Of a DNA stretch of 64,000 nucleotides, positions 25,446 through 35,647 are shown piece by piece. The stretch is taken from assembly GCA_029931535.1 (NCBI GenBank), contig JAQPZY010000367.1:62001-126000 (forward strand), in the 5' to 3' direction. Source of the stretch: Margaritifera margaritifera. Lineage: Eukaryota > Mollusca > Bivalvia > Unionida > Margaritiferidae. The notes under the pieces are model-generated. The model searched no databases. It was given only the letters and a program-made list of their open reading frames with translations, and was not told the DNA's origin. The position numbers and the translations under genes were made by a program. Position 1 is the stretch's first letter. The number at the start of each line of letters is the position of its first letter.

Positions 25446-25662
25446 GACAGATTACATCTGTGTTTCACTGTAATGACAGATTATACCTGTGTTCCAGAGT
25501 AATGACAGATTATATCTGTATTCCAGAGTAATGACAGATTACATCTGTGTTCCAGAGTAATGACAGATTATACCTGTGTTCCAGACTGATAACAGATTAT
25601 ACTTGTGTTCCAGAGAATTACAGATTACATCTGTGTTCCAGAGTAATGACAGATTATATCTG
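25446..25662. repeat. 29-bp tandem repeat, about 7 copies
   Basis: Unit ACAGATTACATCTGTGTTCC plus AGAGTAATG. ACAGATTATATCTGT is itself nearly palindromic. Head-to-tail copies with no unique spacers, so this is not a CRISPR-like array. Confidence 0.9.
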
Positions 25663-25871
25663 TTGTGAAGTATTCCATCTTCAGATGATAGAGACTAGTA
25701 CAATTACTGTCATAAATGTTTTCAGTGGAATCCTCTGAAACTTTTTTCTGTTGAATCTGTGCTGTCCGTCCTCCAAAATTGATGGTCAGGAAAGCAAAGT
25801 CTGTATTTCTTTTCTGATAGTGATCTCTACGAAATGAGATAATGCACTGTCACTACTTATATCTTTTCTGT

Positions 25872-26037
25872 ATGAGTCATTGGGACAAACTCCTCTCTGT
25901 ATGAGTCATTGGGACAAGCTCCTCTCTGGATATCAATGTCATTTATTACCAAATGTATGAGTCATTGGGACAAGCTCCTCTCTGTATGAGTCATTGGGAC
26001 AAGCTCCTCTCTGGATATCAATGTCATTTATTACCAA
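25872..26037. repeat. Higher-order repeat of a 29-bp unit and a 30-bp tail
   Basis: GTATGAGTCATTGGGACAAG followed by CTCCTCTCT occurs four times in two pairs, and each pair is followed by GATATCAATGTCATTTATTA. The whole block of about 85 bp is present twice. Confidence 0.85.
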
Positions 26038-26489
26038 ATTGTTGCAATATTTGTGAAATTCAGAGGTTATTTAACATCTTCAAACGAACTCCAAAACTGT
26101 CTGAAGTTTACGGTAAAATACAGTCTGGTGGGCAGTGTAAGTTCATCAATTTCAGAAAATAGCAAAATCCTTCTCCTGTGAAGGAATACATCAGAACAAA
26201 CATAATTATCAATAGCATGCTGGAGCCTAATGTTAACTTTGATCCATTATATATAGGACTTTCACCTTCTGTTTCACTCTTGTGACACATTTTCATTTAT
26301 GTTACGGTGACTTTCATAATAATTGTCAGCATTACAGTTCACATTCAAATCATGATTTTGTTCATATTGTTCTGCTTCTAAATCAGATTGTACAATTATG
26401 GCAATCATTCCAATGGCATTGTCAGCAACATCCTGAATGTCATTTTTTGGGGGTATGACTTGTGCCTTCATTAATCTCATCAGATTCAT

Positions 26490-28100
26490 AAGCTCATTGG
26501 CAAAATAATCTGAAATATAATGATCACCCTAAGTGTCATTCCCTCCCATGTTGGGATCTGAATGTTGAAAGATATGTTCTGTATCATGAAAACTATATTT
26601 TTACATGCATATTAATACACAGGCTCTTGTGAGATGTATCCACCCCTTATATGAAAAAAGAAGTATTTCTGGACTTTGTTCTTATTGTATGTTGAACTAT
26701 GTATGGACTCTAAGTAAATCTGACTGCATTTGAAGTTAGTTGAAGATTGAATTTCCAGTATAATTACCAATGATAGTCGTGCAGATATTTTTAAATACAG
26801 TGTATCATACACCAGAAACTGTTTTCTTGGTTATAAATATTTGATTAATAAACTTTAAAGTGCACAAACTGCAATATATTTTTGGATTTTTTTTTCCTAA
26901 ATAAATCTAAGGATTGATTTTTATCTGCCTATATAAGTTGTACAGTGTATTGTTGAATCAGTATTGTTGTATCATTCGCCCTCAGTTATCTTTCACATCC
27001 TGCTGACTTTACCTTGCTACTCTCCCTGTACAATAGTTAACATGCTTTCTGACGAAGGATACCAATGATGAGAATTTTAAAATGTGGTTTGAAGACATTT
27101 TTGTCTTCAGCCCACATTAGTAGGAAATGAGACATGGCGATGACTTTTCTGTCAGCATTGGTGTCATCAACAGTTTATGGTTTGGGTTACAGTTTTTGAT
27201 TAAAGTTGGTTAAATGTCACACATTTTACAGTAATGCTTTGTTTACAGTGTCTGCATGTCAAAACTTAATTTAGTGCAATTTATCACACTAACTGTACTG
27301 ATTACTATTTGAAACCATGAAATCTCTGGATTGAGGTTAAGAGGAAAACCAGTACATGACTGGATCAAAAAGTAAATGAATCTCTGATATTTTATATTTG
27401 AACCATTCTGTGAACTAAATGGTCATTTTTTGACAGAACATATTTACAGAGAATCAACATTAACCAGAAAGAAAAGTAGAACTGTTGATTCCTTGATTTC
27501 ACTAAGCTGCAGTTTGTTTTGTTTTTTTTTCTTCTGGCATTACAAGTTAAGTTGAGAAATAAATGACACCAATTATGTCAACTGTCCCTGGTAAACACTG
27601 TTTTTTTTCAGGTCAAGGGAGGGGGGGGGTATCTTAGCCCAACAGGGTCAATAAAAAGCGATGTAATTGCATAGGTTTAATCTGGACACACTTTTTAAGA
27701 ATAATAGAATACATTTTCAACCCCTGTTGGGATATTTCAAATGAGACAGTAGTGGAGACTACCATAACAGGGTTGTAGGGGTAATTATTTCAGTCCACTT
27801 CTGTTGAATATCATACATTCTGTTATGGATTTGTCTTAGTAACTTTTCTGCATTGAGCAAGGCAGATAAGTCTGCGGACAATGGCAGTCGTAGAATGGGT
27901 GGACAGGGAGGATTTGGAAGTCTACAACCCCCACTCAACTGTCCCACACAGAAGTCTGAGAGAGAGAAAGCCATTGCATATGGGTCAGTTTTTGTGTGTG
28001 AAGTTACATAAAATGACATTCTTTTTCATCAACACTTTAGTTCATGGATTGGTTAAAGCATCCTGTCGATTTCTTTGTTTTGGTCTTTAAATTAAGTATA
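26490..28100. other. No recognisable gene
   Basis: AT-rich intron sequence with short homopolymers (T-run near 27525, G-run near 27620). No supported exon. Confidence 0.5.
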
Positions 28101-28102
28101 AT

Positions 28103-28428
28103 CACAAAATTAGTGAGTTCACAGTATTCAGCTTTAAACATGTGCAGTAATGTAACACAAAATTAATGAGTTCACAGTATTCAGCTTTAAACATGTGCAG
28201 TAATGTAACACAAAATTAGTGAGTTCACAGTATTCAGCTTTAAACATGTGCAGTAATGTAACACAAAATTAGTGAGTTCAGAGTATTAAGCTTTAAACAT
28301 GTGCAGTAATGTAACACAAAATTAGTGAATTAACAGTAATCAGCTTTAAACATGCGCAGTAATGTAACACAAAATTAGTGAGTTCACAGTATTCAGCTTT
28401 AAACATGTGCAGTAATGTAACACAAAAT
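28103..28428. repeat. 53-bp tandem repeat, six copies plus a partial one
   Basis: Copies start at 28103, 28156, 28209, 28262, 28315 and 28368, each opening with CACAAAATTAGTGAGTTCAC and ending GTGCAGTAATGTAA. The period is exact and divergence is low, so the expansion is recent. Confidence 0.95.
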
Positions 28429-28429
28429 A

Positions 28430-29630
28430 CTTTTGAGAGTTACTTCCCACATGAACATACATTTATGACTGAGAACAATGGTATTTAGTAGAGTTGGTTA
28501 GGTATCAATGGTGAATCACAATATTGACTTTTGTGATACAGACTAAAATTATTGATTAGAGAACAATAGTAGAATAAAACAAACTAAATGATATGAACTA
28601 TCCTAAAATAAACATTTTCTTGTCGTCTTTCTGTCCCTCGGAAATAAGTAAAATACAAGGACACATTCAACATGTATACAACTGTCTCCTTGAACCTACT
28701 ATCTAATTAACTGCTACACACACACTCTTTAAATTCAGCGAATTTTAGTCTGTGATGTGATACCAATTATTAATCCTTGAAAGAATTTTTAAAATAATAC
28801 TCTATGTACATTTTGATTTGTTCTGGTAAATATTTGTTCCCGCTGAGTGTTGTTTGCATTTGTGCACATACCCCATTCTGTAGATTGATTATTAATCTAC
28901 CTCCCTTTAAGAGCAATGCCATTTCTGTTTAAATGAACATTTAAATTTAAAATGTAAGTAGTTGCCTACCTTTGACTTGGATATATCCAATAAAGGGATT
29001 CAATCAAGAAAACACAATTTACATCCTTTAACAGTCCAATTTTACATACAATATATCCAAGGATAGATGAATTCAAAATATAACATGACATTGCAGGTAT
29101 CATGCTAACTTGGCACTTTGCAATTCTACTCAATATGAATGTATATTTTGGCAGGAAAATGACATAAGCACATGCTGTGTTTAGGCTTCCCAGAGCCCAA
29201 GTGATGTATCTATTTTTGTCTTGAGTGGACCACATCAACAACTGAGAACTGTTCAATATATGTACCTAACAGACACTCAGAGACTCACTTATTGTCACAT
29301 TCCAGGTGCATCTATTAGTCATAATAGGATAATGTGTTTTTAAATCATTTTAGTGTATTTGATCAATGTTTTGTAAACATTTCAAAGAAAGACCAAAAAG
29401 AAAGGAAAACATCTCATTTCATTCATTCCAGAAATTTAGCATATCCTACAATGGATTTATGCAATGATACTAGTGGCTTCTATTTGCAGATATGAAGTTG
29501 TTTGTTTACTTTCAATTTATTTGTGTATATGATACTATCGTGATAAATATTTTATTGAAGACCATTATCATAAGAGGTACTGTGATACAACACGACTGGC
29601 AGTATCCTGCTCAAGTATAGTAGTATGTAT
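28430..29630. other. No recognisable gene
   Basis: AT-rich intron sequence with nothing I can assign. Confidence 0.5.
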
Positions 29631-29631
29631 G

Positions 29632-29795
29632 TAATATAGAGGATATGCATGTATGTATGTATGTAATATAGAGGATATGCATGTATGTATGTATGTAATA
29701 TAGAGGATATGCATGTATGTATGTAATATAGAGGATATGCATGCATGTATGTATGTATGTATGTATGTATGTATGTATGTATGTATGTATGTATG

Positions 29796-29826
<31 letters not shown>

Positions 29827-30066
29827 TATAGAGGATATGCATGTATGTATGTAATATAGAGGATATGCATGTATGTATGTATGTAATATAGAGGATATGC
29901 ATGCTTGTATGTATGTAATATAGAGGATATGCATGTATGTATGTATGTAATATAGAGGATATGCATGTATGTATGTATGTAATATAGAGGATATGCATGT
30001 ATGTATGTATGTATGTATGTATGTATATATGTATGTATGCATGTATGTAATATAGAGGATATGCAC
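29632..30066. repeat. ATGT microsatellite with a regularly inserted AATATAGAGGATATGC motif
   Basis: Long runs of ATGT alternate with about ten copies of AATATAGAGGATATGC. The minus-strand open frames here (HTYIHTYIHT type) are artefacts of the repeat. Confidence 0.95.
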
Positions 30067-30243
30067 GTGCTTGTAAAGAAGCAATGTATAGTGTTTTCTG
30101 TACATTGAAATTATTAGATACCAGAAAATTTGTTCCTGTAAAGACCTCACAAATTGTCAGAATAGCATCGGTGACCTATACTGCTAAAAAAATGTTGTGG
30201 CCCCCATACTTGTTTGGGTGTAAATGTTGGCTAGCACAAAATA

Positions 30244-30430
30244 GGTACTGTTACAAATGTCTGTACGTATTTATCCTGGGATACAGTAATGCAGCCTGGC
30301 AGTATAGCCCACCAGACAATACTTTAGGAGGATAGGTACTGTTATAAAAGTGTGTACATATTTATCCTGGAATACTAGAGGTATTGAAACCTTTGGCTCG
30401 GGCAATATAGTCCACCAGACAGGACTATAG
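30244..30430. repeat. Two diverged copies of a unit of about 100 bp
   Basis: TAGGTACTGTTACAAATGTC...TTTATCCTGGGATAC...CACCAGACAATAC is repeated at about 30335 as TAGGTACTGTTATAAAAGTG...TTTATCCTGGAATAC...CACCAGACAGGAC. Confidence 0.7.
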
Positions 30431-30754
30431 GGGGACAGTTCCTTTGGGAGAAGGCAGTACTATATATAGTAATATATAAGGCTAATTCTAGGCAAGAGGA
30501 TAACACATGAATTGCTGGGCCTTAACTTCTCAAATGGACCTTAAAATTTTTTTGCAGAATATGTAAGAATTGTCACCTTCAGTGATAAGAATTGTTCAGA
30601 GCTTGTTATTAGTTTGGATTCTTCAGTTTTAACAGCCATGAAAGCATTGAGTGTGTTTTCTTTGGAAGAGTGTTAACCAGAGTTTACATTTTGTCTTGAG
30701 AATATTACAAGTTAAAAAGATCCAGATTTTAATACAAATAGTTATCCCTTCCAG

Positions 30755-30899
30755 AACTATTATTGCTCAGAGATCAGCTGAAGAGAGGAGTGGTGGGCAA
30801 GAACCTAAACATGCCAAAACCATGGAGCTCATAGATGACCAGATGGAAAGCAAGACCCGTGCTATTATGGATGAATATCTGCATACACAAGATGTCAGG
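30755..30899 (+). CDS. EIF4G: eIF4G1/3-like exon, start of MA3 domain
   Basis: A 145-bp exon between CTTCCAG and GTAATA. After a basic linker it reads QMESKTRAIMDEYLHTQDVR, matching [21 protein letters not shown] at the start of the eIF4G MA3 domain, which binds eIF4A. Its first base completes the codon left open by exon 21357-21484, and its end on a codon boundary fits exon 53326-53498. The Maverick starts 64 bp after its donor site. Confidence 0.9.
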
Positions 30900-30957
30900 G
30901 TAATATCTTCTTGTTATATTTCTGAAAAAGGGAGTAAAGAAAGAAAAATCTGTTGTA

Positions 30958-30963
30958 AATGCT
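30958..30963. repeat. Target-site duplication (left), AATGCT
   Basis: AATGCT directly precedes the left terminus and is repeated directly after the right terminus (52228-52233). Six-base duplications are the rule for Maverick/Polinton integration. Confidence 0.95.
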
Positions 30964-31314
30964 AGTAGTAGGCGGTGGGTACTGGGGGACAAACTTTTTT
31001 GATGGCACTATAGGGACAAGATGCCCGCCATCTTGTCCCTATAGTGCCATCAAAAAGTTTGTCCCCAGTACCCACCAAGATGATGGGTTGGGCCTCTATA
31101 GGGCACAAGATGGCGGGTAGGTCTCTACAGGGAAAAAATGGTGGTACCGTAATGTTAGTGACGAAGACCCCCACGTTCACTACCATCAAAATGGGGTAGG
31201 TGATTTTGATAGTAGTGAACGTGGGGGGTCTTCGTCACTAACATTACGGGGGAGGGAGGAGTAGGGAGGGGTAGAATTAATCTTTCTTGAAAAAGGGTGG
31301 TCCTGAAAAAGGAC
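30964..31314 (+). repeat. Left terminal inverted repeat of the Maverick, with two long hairpins
   Basis: About 351 bp that match the complement of the right end. Hairpin one covers 30974-31076 (arms GGTGGGTACTGGGG... and ...CCCCAGTACCCACC). Hairpin two covers 31147-31249 (arms CCGTAATGTTAGTGACGAAG and the complement). The inner edge contains a histone-type stem-loop on the minus strand at 31299-31315. Hairpin-rich ends suit protein-primed or strand-displacement replication. Confidence 0.95.
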
Positions 31315-31315
31315 T
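31281..31315 (-). terminator. Histone-type 3'-end signal after gene 31343-31639
   Basis: On the minus strand this reads GTCCT-TTTTC-AGGAC, a 5-bp stem with a pyrimidine-rich loop, then CACCC and, about 10 nt later, CAAGAAAGA (31282-31290 on the complement). This is the layout of metazoan replication-dependent histone mRNA ends: stem-loop for SLBP, purine-rich element for U7 snRNP. The loop is one base longer than usual and than the partner copy in the right repeat. It lies 28 nt past the stop codon. Confidence 0.75.
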
Positions 31316-31342
31316 GTTGGTTTTTTTTGTGTTAGAGTTTAT

Positions 31343-31639
31343 TTAGAGGAGGTGTGGGCACCTCCCTGGCTTTGCCCTGCATGCAGGGCAGCTCCCCCTC
31401 CATGTAGCTGCACTCATGCAAGGCTTGTTGTTCTTAAGTATAAACGGAGGATGGTTTGTTTCAGGATTCCAATTTTCCTTATTGGAATCTTCCATCATCC
31501 AGTGCTGTTTGATGGGAATTTTGCTTTCCCTCTCCTCCTTCTCCCTCTCCTCCTTCTCTTTCTTCTCCAAGTCTTGGAGGAGGTGACACGCCACCTCTAA
31601 ATGCACTCTAACTTGTCGGATTGTTTCAGAGCGGTTCAT
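31343..31639 (-). CDS. Unknown small charged protein, 98 aa
   Basis: Starts at ATG (31637-31639). Residues 10-40 form a highly charged, probably coiled-coil helix (DLEKKEKEEREKEERES). The tail holds a CPACR..PGRCP cysteine cluster. I recognise no family. It is the outermost gene at the left end, reads outward, and ends just before a histone-type stem-loop inside the terminal repeat. Upstream lie copies of a promoter motif shared with other terminal genes. The same genomic position at the right end holds another small gene with the same 3' signal. Confidence 0.6.
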   Translation of the reverse strand: MNRSETIRQVRVHLEVACHLLQDLEKKEKEEREKEERESKIPIKQHWMMEDSNKENWNPETNHPPFILKNNKPCMSAATWRGSCPACRAKPGRCPHLL

Positions 31640-32140
31640 TCTGTTGAATAAACGGGGAAGCTTAACCGGTGAAGACGTGGTTTTAATATACTAAAAGTGC
31701 GGACGTGAAGGAAAACATCCTTTTCACCTAAAGAAAACAAAAAAAAAAAAAAAACATTACCCACTACCCTGCGTCTGACGTCATTCGTTCTACGTCATTC
31801 TTAGCTTCGCAGAGTTTACACTCTATGAACCCTGACTCTAAAAAAGCGCGGACCTAAAAGAAACTACTTTTGATAAAAATCAAAAAACTTTCACATACCA
31901 TATTATTTCTATGGTAAGCGCGGACGTGAAGGAAAACATCCTTTTTTTTCCCAAAAAAACCCACACACTATCTAAATTTTTTTGTTAAATAAAATTTTTT
32001 TTATATATCAATCACACACCATACAAATCATATAAGGGAGAATGGGGATTTTTTTGTTTGAGAGGTGGTAGACTATTATAAATAATATATATATATATCA
32101 CACACACTTATAGATATTATGTTTTTTTGGCAATATTTGA
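31640..32140 (-). promoter_or_regulatory. Upstream region with three copies of the terminal-gene promoter motif and a CRE
   Basis: On the minus strand, TTTTCCTTCACGTCCGC occurs at 31700-31716 and again at about 31920-31936, and a weaker AGGTCCGCGC at 31846-31855. A perfect CRE palindrome TGACGTCA sits at 31776-31783, with a half-site TACGTCA at 31791-31797. A TATATTAAAA sequence (about 31681-31690) could be the TATA box for the 31639 gene. No ORF is visible here. Confidence 0.55.
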
Positions 32141-32147
32141 GAGAAGT

Positions 32148-32184
32148 AATCTTTTCTAGAGATTGGGTGGCCCTAAAAAGGACC
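32148..32184 (-). terminator. Histone-type 3'-end signal after gene 32221-32643
   Basis: Minus strand: GGTCCT-TTTT-AGGGCC (32169-32184; 6-bp stem with one U-G pair, 4-nt loop) followed by ACCCA and, after a short gap, TAGAAAAGATT (32148-32158), a plausible U7-type downstream element. It lies 37 nt past the stop. Confidence 0.8.
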
Positions 32185-32220
32185 GTTGGGTTTAAAGAAG
32201 TTTATATTTTTTAAACTTCT

Positions 32221-32643
32221 TTAGGTAGATGTAGCCGTGGCAGCTCCAGCAGGTCGGCCACGTTTAGCGATAGTGGGTGGTCTTACCGCTTTCAGACAGG
32301 CAGGTCTCTTTCTACTGAAAGTGAAAGCAAAATCATCGCAGTCAATCTTACATAAGACTTCACCGTCAAATTGCTTGCTGGATTGCTGCTGAAGAAGTTG
32401 TTGTTGCTGCTGCTGCTGCTGCTGTCTTTGTTGCTGCTGCTGTTGCTGATGTAGACGTTGTCCTGCTTCCCATTCTATTCTTTCTCTAAGTATTTCTTCT
32501 CTCATGACTTCTTCTACTAGATCATGAGCCATTTGAATGAACGTCATGGTCTTTCTCTCTGGGTTGGTCTCCATCAAATGATTCTTCACCCTCATTATGT
32601 TCACCATAGCTTCATTCAACTTTGTAATCTTGGTGGCAGCCAT
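32221..32643 (-). CDS. Unknown protein with polyglutamine stretch and AT-hook-like motif
   Basis: The frame is open further upstream, but the first ATG is at 32641-32643, giving about 140 aa. Order: a predicted helical N-terminal half (AATKITKLNEAMVNIMRVKN ...), a Gln-rich run (about residues 66-87), then a basic C-terminus with AKRGRPAG, which resembles an AT-hook core (RGRP). This suggests DNA binding, though no known family is recognised. It reads outward near the left end, has a histone-type 3' signal, and shares its upstream motif with the right-end gene at 51203. CAG-repeat length may vary between copies. Confidence 0.65.
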   Translation of the reverse strand: MAATKITKLNEAMVNIMRVKNHLMETNPERKTMTFIQMAHDLVEEVMREEILRERIEWEAGQRLHQQQQQQQRQQQQQQQQQLLQQQSSKQFDGEVLCKIDCDDFAFTFSRKRPACLKAVRPPTIAKRGRPAGAATATST

Positions 32644-32720
32644 CTTCTTTTTCTTTCTTCTTGGAACACTGTTGAGATCTTGACGAGTCAACGAGAATGA
32701 CTACACTGGCTAGTGAACCG

Positions 32721-32757
32721 CTTATATGCTTAACGCGCGGACGCGATGGAAAACATG
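32721..32757 (-). promoter_or_regulatory. Promoter of gene 32221-32643
   Basis: On the minus strand: TTTTCCATCGCGTCCGCGCG followed by GCATATAAGCGG, a TATA-like box about 80 nt before the ATG. Nearly the same arrangement stands upstream of the right-end gene (51118-51154). Confidence 0.7.
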
Positions 32758-32921
32758 GTAAGATTTTTTTTTCAGATGATCGACAGGGAGATCATAGATA
32801 GATAGAGAGGTTTTTTAGATCGATAGAAAGAGAGAGAAAAGAACATATTCATTATTTTTTTTCAAATTTCAATAAAAAACCACACAACACCATTTTTTCA
32901 AACAATTCACAAAAAATGATA

Positions 32922-32927
32922 TTTATT
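32922..32927 (-). terminator. Polyadenylation signal AATAAA after the protease gene
   Basis: AATAAA on the minus strand about 50 nt past the protease stop. It indicates ordinary polyadenylation for the core genes, in contrast to the terminal genes. Confidence 0.6.
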
Positions 32928-32975
32928 CAACAAGAACTATGTTAACAATTAACAAGTAACTATGAAAATTTTTTT

Positions 32976-33542
32976 TCAAACAGGAACATATTTACAAGGT
33001 TGACAACGTTGAGAAGGTAAAGTAAATGTGAAACTTTCTACATCGACATCATTTTGATGTACATTACGATGGTGAGCTAAAGACAAGAGATAACCATAAC
33101 GTTCACAAAACCATCTTTGTACTTTAGCATCATTTCTAACATAGTCACTATCAAAATAAGTGAGTAAATGTTCTAAAGAATATCCAAGACTGCGTTGATG
33201 AAGATAATGAACACAATATTGTCCACACACCATTGAATCGGATCCTTGTAGTCTCACATTATTGAATCGAGTCGAGACGGCATTTCTTCTCATAAACTCG
33301 ATAATGTCTTTTTCCAAAGGAGGTAATCCATATGAATCAAAATATTCCACACAGTGTTCATTGGGAAAGTACACGGTAATCCAATGGCTTCCTGGTAGAT
33401 GACTGTCGTCAGTATTGATGACATAAGCATGAACGTTTTTTGGTTTACGATGAGGTAGTTCATCTTTAGCACATACCACAGGATTCCAAGAAGAAGTATA
33501 GGAACTACGATTCAATAAGTAATGAAGTTCCCTGGTATCCAT
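32976..33542 (-). CDS. Adenain-type cysteine protease, 188 aa
   Basis: A maturation protease of the C5/Ulp1-like fold, which in adenoviruses cleaves capsid and core precursors. The catalytic pattern is visible: His53 in GSHWITVYF, an acidic residue in VEYFDSYG (Asp69 or Glu66), the oxyanion-type Gln99 in RLQGSDS, and Cys106 in SMVCGQYCVHY. Length is close to adenain (about 200 aa). It starts at ATG 33542 after an A-rich leader. It is the last gene of the minus-strand core cluster and is followed by AATAAA. The frame is intact, so it could be functional. Confidence 0.93.
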   Translation of the reverse strand: MDTRELHYLLNRSSYTSSWNPVVCAKDELPHRKPKNVHAYVINTDDSHLPGSHWITVYFPNEHCVEYFDSYGLPPLEKDIIEFMRRNAVSTRFNNVRLQGSDSMVCGQYCVHYLHQRSLGYSLEHLLTYFDSDYVRNDAKVQRWFCERYGYLLSLAHHRNVHQNDVDVESFTFTLPSQRCQPCKYVPV

Positions 33543-33557
33543 TTTTTTTCTCCTTCT

Positions 33558-34133
33558 TCAACAACAGAAATATTGAGTCACCAATGCACACCTGACTTTG
33601 AACTTGAATTGATCTGTCTTGTAATTCCAGGAAAATTTATCTCTGATAGGTTTTTGACTCTGTTCAATGAGTCCTTCGATCCGTTTGATTTCCTTAGGAA
33701 TGAGTGGAGGAGAAGAATATTTCTGCAAGATTTTATACCACTTTGTCAACACGTCTGTTTCTGAGATGTTTGACCAGGCATCTTCCAAAAATTCATCCAA
33801 TTGTTCTTCGCCTGTCAACATCAAACATTTGTCGTGTTGTATCTGACTGGGATGATCGGTTTGACATCCATAACATTGTTCTTTAATCAGTCTGTTAATG
33901 ATGAATTTCAATTCCTCAGCATAACAGTCCACTAACTGTTTTTCGTGTTCTGGCCATCGAGAAGGATAAAATCCAACAAACTCGGTAACAACAGTATTAG
34001 TCTCTTCTTTTTTAGGTTCTGAACGAATGACTTCGTCATCATTATCATCCTCTTTGGTGATAGTAGTTGGTGACTGGTGAATTACTTCACAAAATCCCTC
34101 ATCTATTTCCATAGGCTCTTCTCTGTTCTGCAT
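33558..34133 (-). CDS. Conserved Maverick protein of unknown function, 191 aa
   Basis: An acidic N-terminus (about 1-55) is followed by a domain with WPEHEKQLVDCYAEEL, then CYGCQTDHPSQIQHDKCL, a Cys/His pattern (C-x2-C-x3-H-x5-H-x3-C) that may bind zinc. I believe similar YGC...PSQ..H..CL proteins occur next to capsid genes in other mollusc Mavericks, but no function can be given. It lies between protease and major capsid genes on the same strand, so a virion or assembly role is possible. Confidence 0.7.
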   Translation of the reverse strand: MQNREEPMEIDEGFCEVIHQSPTTITKEDDNDDEVIRSEPKKEETNTVVTEFVGFYPSRWPEHEKQLVDCYAEELKFIINRLIKEQCYGCQTDHPSQIQHDKCLMLTGEEQLDEFLEDAWSNISETDVLTKWYKILQKYSSPPLIPKEIKRIEGLIEQSQKPIRDKFSWNYKTDQFKFKVRCALVTQYFCC

Positions 34134-34158
34134 CTTTTCTTTGTTTCTTCTTCTTCTT

Positions 34159-35535
34159 CTAATAGTCTACAATGACTTCTCTCAAACTGTTGATCTCTAG
34201 AGTGTTATCAAACTCTGCAAACAAGACGACGTTCACTGTCTGGGCTAGAGGTTGACCAAACTGAAGTTCCACACGAAGTGGTCCTGATTTTATAGGGTGG
34301 AAATGTCCTTCATCACTACCTTGGTCCGGAGTGAAATCAAAGCCCCACAAGGCATACCCTCCTGCAAAATTCTCGTATGTAATACCGTGGCTACAGTCGC
34401 GGTTTAACTGTCCTGTGGCTTCAAACAGGCTCAAGTAAGATCGCAAGTAAGTTTTTGCGTTGGCGTCAAAGTCAGGTTCAAAAGGTCTGGTACACAAGGT
34501 CTTGCCATCTCGACTGACATCTAACTTGGTGACGTTAAAGTGCTGAAACTGGAACGGATTTTCATTGAAGACTCCATTGAAGGCTGCATTAGAATCCATA
34601 CCAATGAATAAACGTTTAGGGAGCTGTCCTTGGAAGATGTGATCTTCGACTATGGATCGGAGTCCAGCGGCTGCAGTAAAGGTTTTCACTTCCACACGTC
34701 TAAGAGGATACTTAGCAGTGGTTCTGCTCAAGGATTGACTGATGTCGTTAGCTACTTTGGGTAAGATTTCTACACGTCGTACGTAAAGTTTGGCTTCTTG
34801 GATGATGGTTTTCCACTCGTTAGCATTAGCCATCAAATGGAAAGCGGCACTACTGCGATTCAGTCTCAGGCGTACATCAACTCCATTGAGTAAATACTTG
34901 TCTTGCAACCACATGTCCAAATGTAAACGATCCATCAATTCTAAACTTCGCCCTCTGATTTTCTTTTGACGGTCGTTAAATCCCACATTGTGGGAGTCTG
35001 CTGGAGTTATATCTCTAACAAGATGACCCTGACCATCAACAACAGCAGCAACCCTGGCCGGTACTGACAGTTCTGTGTCGTTGAACTTTTCCGAGGTGTC
35101 AGGTTTCCAGATCACTGAAGCATCCAGATGACTGTTCTTAGCTTCTTTTCCATACGACAAGAGATTTTCCAAGTAAGCACGGTAAGGGTAAGTATCCAAA
35201 CTGCTGCTGATCAGTTTGTTATTCAAGTACAAATCTACTCCACTGAACAAAGAATGAAAAAAATTATTGACGGGAGAGACTCTGGAATCATCCGCAGGAA
35301 AGGTGTTGTCCGCCGTTTTCTTTACTTGAAGTTTCAGGTACAAGTAGGTGTTATTCAGATCGATGTAATCTTCGGTTTGTCCTTTGATTTCAAATTCGAT
35401 AGGAGCTGAATCCGACAAAGACGATACAGGATGAAATTCTACCCATTGGGATTCTTGCATCGTCATCATGGTGGGACGCATAGAAAACAGTTCTAGTTCG
35501 GACTTGGTACATTCGCAAGAATCTCGGTGCATCAT
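34159..35535 (-). CDS. Major capsid protein, hexon-like double jelly roll
   Basis: The best ATG lies at 35533-35535 (a second one follows directly); upstream codons in frame begin with TTG. About 458 aa. The start MMHRDSCECTKSELELFS and the blocks SAPIEFEIKG..EDYIDLNNTYLYLKLQV and PVNNFFHSLFSGVDLYLN are those of the Polinton/adintovirus major capsid family (often annotated as F54H12.2-like in worms). These proteins form pseudo-hexameric trimers on icosahedral shells. The length is normal and no breaks are seen. Confidence 0.88.
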   Translation of the reverse strand: MMHRDSCECTKSELELFSMRPTMMTMQESQWVEFHPVSSLSDSAPIEFEIKGQTEDYIDLNNTYLYLKLQVKKTADNTFPADDSRVSPVNNFFHSLFSGVDLYLNNKLISSSLDTYPYRAYLENLLSYGKEAKNSHLDASVIWKPDTSEKFNDTELSVPARVAAVVDGQGHLVRDITPADSHNVGFNDRQKKIRGRSLELMDRLHLDMWLQDKYLLNGVDVRLRLNRSSAAFHLMANANEWKTIIQEAKLYVRRVEILPKVANDISQSLSRTTAKYPLRRVEVKTFTAAAGLRSIVEDHIFQGQLPKRLFIGMDSNAAFNGVFNENPFQFQHFNVTKLDVSRDGKTLCTRPFEPDFDANAKTYLRSYLSLFEATGQLNRDCSHGITYENFAGGYALWGFDFTPDQGSDEGHFHPIKSGPLRVELQFGQPLAQTVNVVLFAEFDNTLEINSLREVIVDY

Positions 35536-35647
35536 TTTCAATGGTTTAATAATCAAACACGTTTAATTCTCTACCAGTTCTTCTTCTTTTTCTATTCTTT
35601 CTGGAAGTACTACTACCGTGTGTTCTTTTATGAACTTTGAAAGGATT

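Larger units (their letters stand above)
23600..26490 (-). mobile_element. CACTA (En/Spm) transposase relic
   Basis: Minus-strand fragments follow the order of CACTA-type transposases. A small N-terminal piece (26274-26489) is followed by CNLSLQ and LYIQINELFL-like residues and YMILGGLWVG (25265-25470), SFTSCAVIIGGTVDFPAKKH (25134-25322), a WGIKGPTFL-like and ICIDYVYGILMG region near 24850-24970, and the C-terminal MTCNVQQLLHLPQMIRDMG followed by FPFENANGALLKLIH (24196-24666), the block known as DUF4218 in this superfamily. Stops and frame shifts interrupt it. The 29-bp repeats at 25446-26037 invade its 5' half. Its ends were not found. Confidence 0.7.

Noticed and set aside
25446..26037. Regular direct repeats that could suggest a CRISPR array
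   Set aside because: Repeats are head to tail without unique spacers, no cas genes exist, and the host is an animal.
29552..30150. Long minus-strand open frames of HTYI repeats
   Set aside because: They are produced by the ATGT microsatellite, which has no stop in these frames.
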